Assembly (NCBI GenBank): GCA_002427975.1
Contig: DIZT01000197.1
Coordinates: 1,286-10,778, forward strand
Direction of reading: 5' to 3'
Length of the DNA stretch: 9,493 nt
DNA from: Micrococcaceae bacterium UBA6021
GTDB taxonomy: Bacteria > Actinomycetota > Actinomycetes > Actinomycetales > Micrococcaceae
The position numbers and the translations under genes were made by a program. Below, in pieces: positions 5,295 through 9,493 of the stretch. Numbering within the stretch: position 1 is the first letter of the stretch; each line of letters begins with the position of its first letter. The notes under the pieces are model-generated. The model saw only the letters and a list, made by a program, of their open reading frames with translations, ran no database searches and was not told the DNA's origin.

Positions 5295-7468
5295 GATGAG
5301 GCTCCGATTTCCGCTGGCGGGGCCGAGGGCAGGTCCAGCGACAGGACACCGCCGTCGACGCCGACCGTCAGATAGCCGCCGTCGGAAGCTACCAGCGGCG
5401 CGGCGAGCGGGACGCCGATCCGGAACTCGTCCGCCGGGCTGCCGTCCATGCGGTAGCGGCGGATGACGCCGTCAAGTCCCGGGAGAAGCAGCGCGTCTTC
5501 GGTTGCGAGGTACAAAGGTGCCGCCATGACGGGGTGGGCCTTCTTGCGGTAGGCGGTCATGGGGAAGGGCGCCACTCCGTCAACGGGGACATCCCAGATC
5601 TGCTCGCCCGTTTCTCTGCTGAGCAGGCGGATCCCCCGCCCGGTAACCGTGGCCACGTATCCAGCCGGCGTGACCACGGGTGTTGACGGGCTGTACCCGC
5701 CTTCGTGTTCCGCGGTCCACAGCACCTTGCCGCTTTCGCGGTCCAGCTTGACTGTGCCGGCGATGGCGGGAAGCAGGATGCTGTCGTCCTGGTCGTCGAA
5801 CACTGCCGTGCCCGTTACGCGCAGCTTCCGCGCGGTTTCCCACGGGTCTTCCTTGAGGGGCGGCAGCTCCCAGATCGACCCTCCGGTGTGGAGGTCGACG
5901 GCGATGGGCGCGTTCGGCGTCGGCCAGAACCCCACCACCACCATCCGTCCCAGGATCAGCACGCTGGAGTGGGTGACGATGTTGTGGTGCGGGGAGAGGT
6001 CGGTCCGCCGCCACAGCACTTGCCCCGTGGCGGCGTTGAGCGCGCGGAGGTCGCTCTGGTCGCCCAGCACCACGATCCCCTCCGCCTCCACGGGGGACTG
6101 CCAGGCAAACCGCCGGTACGGATCCGTGGACGGTGTGGTCCACACGCGTTCCCCGCTGGTGGCGTTAAGCCCGGCGACCGCACCGTTCACCTCGGCAACC
6201 ACCACAATGCCGCCCACCTTGATGGGCCTGGTCTTGACGGCGGATTCCGTGCGGGCCGTCCACAGGAGGCCTCCGGTGGTGGCGTCAAGCGCCTCGACGC
6301 TGCCGGCCGGCTTGTCTTCAATCTGGGAGCCGGCCAGGATCACGCCGTCCGCGAGGGTCAGGCCTGCCCGGTGGCCGGCGCCCGCCAACTGGTGCCGCCA
6401 GCGGATGGGCGAGCCCTCAGGCTTGGCGCCGTACCCGGCGATGGTGGCCTTGTCCACATCGAAGGCGTGGTCGCTGTTGTGAAGGTAGCGCGGCGGCATG
6501 GTGCGTGAATTGAGCGTGATCTCCGAGCCGTCCCACACTACTTCCCGGAACATGGGCGGCGAGTAGTCCAGGCCGGCGAAGAACGGAGTGGGGCTGTTGA
6601 CGTGCAGCACCCCGTCGATTTCCACCACACGCGAGGTGTGCCAGTGGCCGGAGAACGTGGCGAGGGGCTTCCGTGGCAGCCGGTCCATGACGGAGTGGCC
6701 CGGCTGGTCGTGCATGCACAGGATGTACGGCGTGCCCTCGCCGGCAGCCGCGAGGTCGTTCCGGAGCCATTCCTCCTGGGCTGCGTGGTCCAGGCCGAGC
6801 TCGTGCGTGTGCCAGTCCATTACCACCACGTGCAGTCCCGCCACGTCGTAGGAGAACCAGCGGGGGCCCACCATTGCCTCGTAGAGCTCCGGGTCGCCGT
6901 CGTTGATGATGTAGTTGTTGCGGGAGACCAGGCCCTTGAGGCCGGTGTGCATGTGGTCGTGGTTTCCGGGTACCAGGTTGACGGGGACCGGGGCGTCGGC
7001 CACGGCGTCCATGAGTTCGACGAATTCCTCCGGGCTGCCGTGGTCAACCAGGTCGCCCGTGATGACCACTGACCGGCTTGCCGGGGAGAGCTGGGGGAGG
7101 TCCTGGAGGAAGTCCTTCAGCTGGCTGGCCTGGGTGAGCCGGCCGTAGTCAAAGGACCACTCAGACTCGCGCTTGGCGTCGAGGTGCGTGTCCGTGATGT
7201 GCATGAACTGGTAGGGCAGCGCCTGGTCTTCGGGCTCCAAGAGGAAAGTGATGGCCGTATCAGGGGCCGCACTTCCATCGGTCCGCACAAACCACCGGGC
7301 GGTGGTCCAGCCGGTGGGGCGGGTGATGGCGATGAACGCGCCGTCAGGTTCCAGTGCAAACGTGCCGGCCCGGTCTGTCCGGGTCACGGCGCGGCCGTTG
7401 GTGACGGCGACTCCGGCTACCGGGGTCCCGGAATTGTCCGTGACGAGTCCCGTAATGGTTTTTGGCAT
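5291..7468 (-). CDS. Metallophosphoesterase fused to a PQQ-like beta-propeller
   Basis: A 725-residue protein with three parts. Residues about 4-80 (GLVTDNSGTPVAGVAVT, then RTDRAGTFAL) look like the beta-sandwich domain found in front of some calcineurin-like phosphoesterases (MetallophosN/carboxypeptidase-regulatory type). Residues about 86-300 are the phosphoesterase, with every metal-ligand motif present: DTH (Asp93, His95), GD (Asp139), GNHD (Asn169, His170, Asp171), His253 and GHWH (274-277). This suggests an active two-metal hydrolase of the CpdA/GpdQ-like group, acting on phosphodiesters or phosphomonoesters. Residues about 340-715 are a beta-propeller. Six repeats of the type ALDATTGGLLW are clear, with tryptophans at 403, 443, 486, 533, 584 and 625, and two weaker repeats follow, suggesting eight blades. 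There is no signal peptide or membrane segment, so a cytoplasmic location is predicted, unusual for PQQ-type propellers. The ATG has GGGAG at 7475-7479, six bases away. Its stop overlaps the first permease start. Substrate and propeller role are unknown. Confidence 0.9.
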   Translation of the reverse strand: MPKTITGLVTDNSGTPVAGVAVTNGRAVTRTDRAGTFALEPDGAFIAITRPTGWTTARWFVRTDGSAAPDTAITFLLEPEDQALPYQFMHITDTHLDAKRESEWSFDYGRLTQASQLKDFLQDLPQLSPASRSVVITGDLVDHGSPEEFVELMDAVADAPVPVNLVPGNHDHMHTGLKGLVSRNNYIINDGDPELYEAMVGPRWFSYDVAGLHVVVMDWHTHELGLDHAAQEEWLRNDLAAAGEGTPYILCMHDQPGHSVMDRLPRKPLATFSGHWHTSRVVEIDGVLHVNSPTPFFAGLDYSPPMFREVVWDGSEITLNSRTMPPRYLHNSDHAFDVDKATIAGYGAKPEGSPIRWRHQLAGAGHRAGLTLADGVILAGSQIEDKPAGSVEALDATTGGLLWTARTESAVKTRPIKVGGIVVVAEVNGAVAGLNATSGERVWTTPSTDPYRRFAWQSPVEAEGIVVLGDQSDLRALNAATGQVLWRRTDLSPHHNIVTHSSVLILGRMVVVGFWPTPNAPIAVDLHTGGSIWELPPLKEDPWETARKLRVTGTAVFDDQDDSILLPAIAGTVKLDRESGKVLWTAEHEGGYSPSTPVVTPAGYVATVTGRGIRLLSRETGEQIWDVPVDGVAPFPMTAYRKKAHPVMAAPLYLATEDALLLPGLDGVIRRYRMDGSPADEFRIGVPLAAPLVASDGGYLTVGVDGGVLSLDLPSAPPAEIGASS

Positions 7469-7539
7469 GGTTGTCTCCCGAAAATGAGGTTCTGGCTTTG
7501 GAGCCGGGAAGTTACTGCAGGGGGTGGGGGTACAGATGG
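7469..7539 (-). promoter_or_regulatory. Gap between regulator and phosphoesterase; ribosome site and possible operator
   Basis: The 71 bases between the regulator stop and the phosphoesterase start contain a clear GGGAG ribosome site (7475-7479). Directly upstream of it, read on the minus strand, is GAACCTCATTTTC (7480-7492). This matches 9 of 13 positions of the stronger palindrome upstream of the regulator, including its GAA-N7-TTC frame. No convincing -35/-10 pair or terminator was recognised, so the regulator and the operon may be one transcript, or the operon may have a promoter not visible by eye. Confidence 0.35.
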
Positions 7540-8415
7540 TCAGATGCGGTGGCTCGTGAGGATTTCGTGGCTGGTATCGAGGGTGGCCGGGCGGCCGGGT
7601 GATTGGTGTGCAAGGACGACGACGATCGCGTCCAGGACGGCCAGGTGGACCACGCGGCTGGTCATGGCGTCCACGCGGTAGGCCGTTTCCTGGCTGCCTG
7701 CGACCACCACGTGGTCCGAGGCGTCAGTCAGATGGGTCCCGGTGAAACTGGTGACAGCCAGGACTGCCGCACCGGCTGAACGCGCAGCTCCCGCGGCGGC
7801 AAGGGTTTCCACGGTGGAACCGGTATGAGAAATAACGAAGCAGACGTCGTCCGCCGTGAGATGGCTGGCCATGACGTGCTGCACGTGCGCGTCCGCCGGA
7901 AAAACAGCGTCAACACCGATCAGTGCCAGCCGGTAGGCCACATCCGAAGCCAGCGGTGCGGAGGTTCCGATGCCTACCACCAGCACTTTGCGGGCTCTGC
8001 CGATGATTCCGGCCATGGTGGCCACGGCCGAGTGGTCGACGTTTCCGGCTGCTGTCGCCAGCGCCTCGGCGGAACCGAGGATAACCTTCCGGCTGACGGT
8101 TTCCGAGGAGTCGTCGGCACGCACGTCCGTCGCGGCCAGTGACTGCTCCGACGGGGCCGTGCGTGTCAGCGCCAGCTTGAGGGCCTGGAAACCGGCCAGT
8201 CCCACGGTCCGGCAGAACCGCACAGCCGACGCCGTGGAGACCCCGGCCCCAGCGGCGAACTGCCCGATCGACTGGTTGATCACGGCGGAAGGGTCGTTGA
8301 GCATCGCCCGGGCAATACGAAGCTCGACGGCGGAGAAGGATGCCATGTTTTCGCGAACGGCCTCAAGCAGCTGGTCGCGGTGGGTTGGTGCCGTGAGGGC
8401 CTGGGATGTGGTCAC
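7540..8415 (-). CDS. RpiR-family transcriptional regulator (HTH-SIS)
   Basis: A 291-residue DNA-binding regulator. Residues about 12-85 form the RpiR-type helix-turn-helix domain; SIGQFAAGAGVSTASAVRFC (49-68) is the HTH core, followed by the family-typical GLAGFQALKLAL. Residues about 130-265 form a sugar-isomerase (SIS) domain with the phosphosugar-binding loops GIGTSAP (148-154) and SHTGSTVET (196-204). Family members usually sense a phosphorylated sugar or sugar acid and control its catabolic genes, as repressor or activator. Here it is the first gene on the same strand as the phosphoesterase-importer operon, 71 bases upstream, so it is the likely local regulator and may control itself. 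The only in-frame start candidate before the upstream stop codon that fits the family N-terminus is a GTG (8415-8413); no good ribosome site precedes it. The family call is firm; effector and targets are inferred. Confidence 0.93.
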   Translation of the reverse strand: MTTSQALTAPTHRDQLLEAVRENMASFSAVELRIARAMLNDPSAVINQSIGQFAAGAGVSTASAVRFCRTVGLAGFQALKLALTRTAPSEQSLAATDVRADDSSETVSRKVILGSAEALATAAGNVDHSAVATMAGIIGRARKVLVVGIGTSAPLASDVAYRLALIGVDAVFPADAHVQHVMASHLTADDVCFVISHTGSTVETLAAAGAARSAGAAVLAVTSFTGTHLTDASDHVVVAGSQETAYRVDAMTSRVVHLAVLDAIVVVLAHQSPGRPATLDTSHEILTSHRI

Positions 8416-8468
8416 ACAAGGAATCTAAGCGCCGTATCCCAACCACGGAAGGCACCCGGGTGAACGGA

Positions 8469-8513
8469 GATAAAACTTTTCATGGATTGGCAGGACGCGA
8501 AACAAAGTTTCAA
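8469..8513 (-). promoter_or_regulatory. Paired operator-like palindromes upstream of the RpiR gene
   Basis: Two related 15-base sites are visible on the minus strand: TTGAAACTTTGTTTC (8499-8513), which contains the perfect inverted repeat GAAAC-N3-GTTTC, and ATGAAAAGTTTTATC (8469-8483), built on AAAA-N-TTTT. They agree at 10 of 15 positions in the same orientation, and their centres are 30 bp apart, about three helical turns. They stand in an AT-rich patch of otherwise GC-rich DNA, 54-98 bases before the regulator start. This is where an autoregulatory operator would lie. Binding by the RpiR protein is inference. A clear promoter was not identified, though TTGAAA could be part of a -35 element. 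Confidence 0.5.
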
Positions 8514-8529
8514 GTCGATGGAGGAAAGA

Positions 8530-8547
8530 GGCGGCGCTCCGGCCGCC
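8530..8547 (-). terminator. Possible weak terminator after the DNA ligase gene
   Basis: GGCGGC (8530-8535) and GCCGCC (8542-8547) form a six-pair GC stem with a six-base loop, starting five bases past the ligase stop. The minus strand continues TCTTTCCTCC, a pyrimidine-rich but not uniform T tract. It could end ligase transcription before the regulator promoter region. Short GC stems are frequent in DNA of this composition, so confidence is limited. Confidence 0.35.
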
Positions 8548-8551
8548 AGGC

Positions 8552-9493
8552 CTACGGCCGGCCGGTCTCCAGAACCGACGTCAGGTCAAAGTTCACCGGT
8601 TCCTCCAGCTGGGCATAGGTGCAGGATTCAGGATCCCGGTCCGGCCGCCAACGCGAAAACTGGGCAGTGTGCCGGAACCGCTCGCCCTCCATATGGTCGT
8701 ACCTGACCTCCACCACCAGCTCCGGCCGCAGCGGCACAAAGGAGAGGTCCTTGCCGGCGCTCCACCGGCTGCCCCCCGCGTTGCGCGGCGTCCGCCCGCC
8801 TTCCTCCTGCTTGGCCCAGGCCCAGGGGTGCCCGTCGAAATCCGTGACCAGCGTCTGAAGTTCCGCGAACAGCTCCTGCCGGCGCTTCATCGGGAAGGCG
8901 CCGATCACGCCCACGCTGGCCAGGCCGCCGTCGTCCTTGTACAGACCGAGCAGCAGCGAGCCGATCGCATCCGGTCCGCTCTTGTGCACCCGGTAGCCGG
9001 CCACCACACAGTCAGCCGTACGTTCGTGCTTGACCTTGAACATCACGCGTTTGTCCGGCTGGTAGCTGCCGTCCAGCGGCTTGGCCACGATCCCGTCCAG
9101 GCCCGCCCCTTCAAACTGCCGGAACCACTGCTCGGCTGTTTCCTTGTCCTGCGTCGCGGCCGTGAGGTGGACGGGCGCTTTACTTCCGGCGAGCGCTTTT
9201 TCCAGTGCGGCCCGCCGCTCGGCGAAGGGCCGGCCGGTGTAGTCGTCGTCGCCCAGGGCCAGCAGGTCAAAGGCCACAAACTTGGCTGGAGTCTGTTCGG
9301 CGAGGAGCTTCACGCGGCTGGCGGCCGGGTGGATGCGTTGCTGCAGGGCGTCGAAGTCCAGCCGGTCACCGGAGGCGCCCACCAGGACAATCTCCCCGTC
9401 CAGCACGCAGCGGGGCGGCAGGTTCTCCTTGAGGGCTTCGACAAGCTCGGGAAAGTACCGGGTCATGGGCTTCTCGTTGCGGCTGCCGATCTC
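8552..9493 (-). CDS. ATP-dependent DNA ligase, LigC-like (5' end outside window)
   Basis: The last 313 residues are visible; the frame is open to the window edge, and the first in-window ATG (9466) is internal, because the conserved SRNEK precedes it. Nucleotidyltransferase motifs in the fragment: Ia SRNEK (4-8), III LDGEIV (31-36), IIIa FVAFDLL (72-78), IV DGIVAKP (133-139) and V with Lys153 and Lys155 (FKVKHERTADCVV). The OB-fold follows and ends in a motif VI-like QFSRWRPD (278-285). The AMP-accepting lysine of motif I (KxDG) lies outside. The enzyme seals DNA nicks by ligase adenylation and AMP transfer. The sequence around SRNEKPMTRYFPE and the ending directly after the OB-fold fit the stand-alone actinobacterial LigC group, implicated in base-excision or backup end-joining repair. 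The ligase domain of a LigD fusion is the alternative, since the N-terminus is not visible. No Ku gene is in the window, and a functional link with the neighbouring operon is unlikely. Confidence 0.88.
   Translation of the reverse strand, partial: EIGSRNEKPMTRYFPELVEALKENLPPRCVLDGEIVLVGASGDRLDFDALQQRIHPAASRVKLLAEQTPAKFVAFDLLALGDDDYTGRPFAERRAALEKALAGSKAPVHLTAATQDKETAEQWFRQFEGAGLDGIVAKPLDGSYQPDKRVMFKVKHERTADCVVAGYRVHKSGPDAIGSLLLGLYKDDGGLASVGVIGAFPMKRRQELFAELQTLVTDFDGHPWAWAKQEEGGRTPRNAGGSRWSAGKDLSFVPLRPELVVEVRYDHMEGERFRHTAQFSRWRPDRDPESCTYAQLEEPVNFDLTSVLETGRP

Noticed and set aside
5291..7468. Quinoprotein (PQQ-dependent) dehydrogenase
   Set aside because: The propeller repeats resemble PQQ-type blades, but the catalytic motifs seen are those of a phosphoesterase and there is no export signal for a quinoprotein.
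8552..9493. Complete non-homologous end-joining locus (Ku plus LigD)
   Set aside because: Only a ligase part is visible; no Ku, polymerase or phosphoesterase domain sequence lies in the window, and the ligase is truncated by the edge.

Overview
The window is high-GC DNA with dense, tightly packed genes, Shine-Dalgarno-led starts and protein sequences of actinobacterial type; the closest feel is Arthrobacter/Pseudarthrobacter (Micrococcaceae). The genus is an inference from sequence style, not from a database search. No RNA genes, insertion sequences, CRISPR arrays or attachment sites were seen, and no stretch longer than 300 bases lacks a gene.

Layout. Positions 1-291 (+) hold the 3' end of an MFS transporter of the metabolite:H+ symporter type. 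A near-perfect hairpin at 340-375 separates it from a convergent minus-strand block. Read in transcription order (right to left), that block is: a GTG-started RpiR-type HTH-SIS regulator (8415-7540); a 725-residue metallophosphoesterase fused to an N-terminal beta-sandwich-like domain and a C-terminal PQQ-like beta-propeller (7468-5291); two ABC importer permeases (5294-4350 and 4353-3532); a solute-binding lipoprotein (3448-2150); an UgpC/MalK-type ATPase (2147-1026); and a HAD-family hydrolase (1029-409). Three of the junctions are ATGA stop/start overlaps. Upstream of the regulator, at the right edge, lies the 3' part of a LigC-type ATP-dependent DNA ligase (9493-8552, also minus), with a GC hairpin just after its stop.

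How the genes may work together. The importer is complete (binding protein, two membrane subunits, own ATPase). It is co-transcribed with two predicted phosphohydrolases and with a regulator from a family that usually senses phosphorylated sugars. The simplest reading is an uptake-and-dephosphorylation pathway for a phosphorylated compound: the ABC importer brings in a phosphodiester or phosphomonoester, the cytoplasmic metallophosphoesterase cleaves it, the HAD enzyme removes a second phosphate or handles a product, and the RpiR protein senses an intermediate. This is inference; the substrate cannot be read from the sequence. The most unusual parts are the three-domain phosphoesterase-propeller fusion without a secretion signal, and paired operator-like palindromes 30 bp apart upstream of the regulator.
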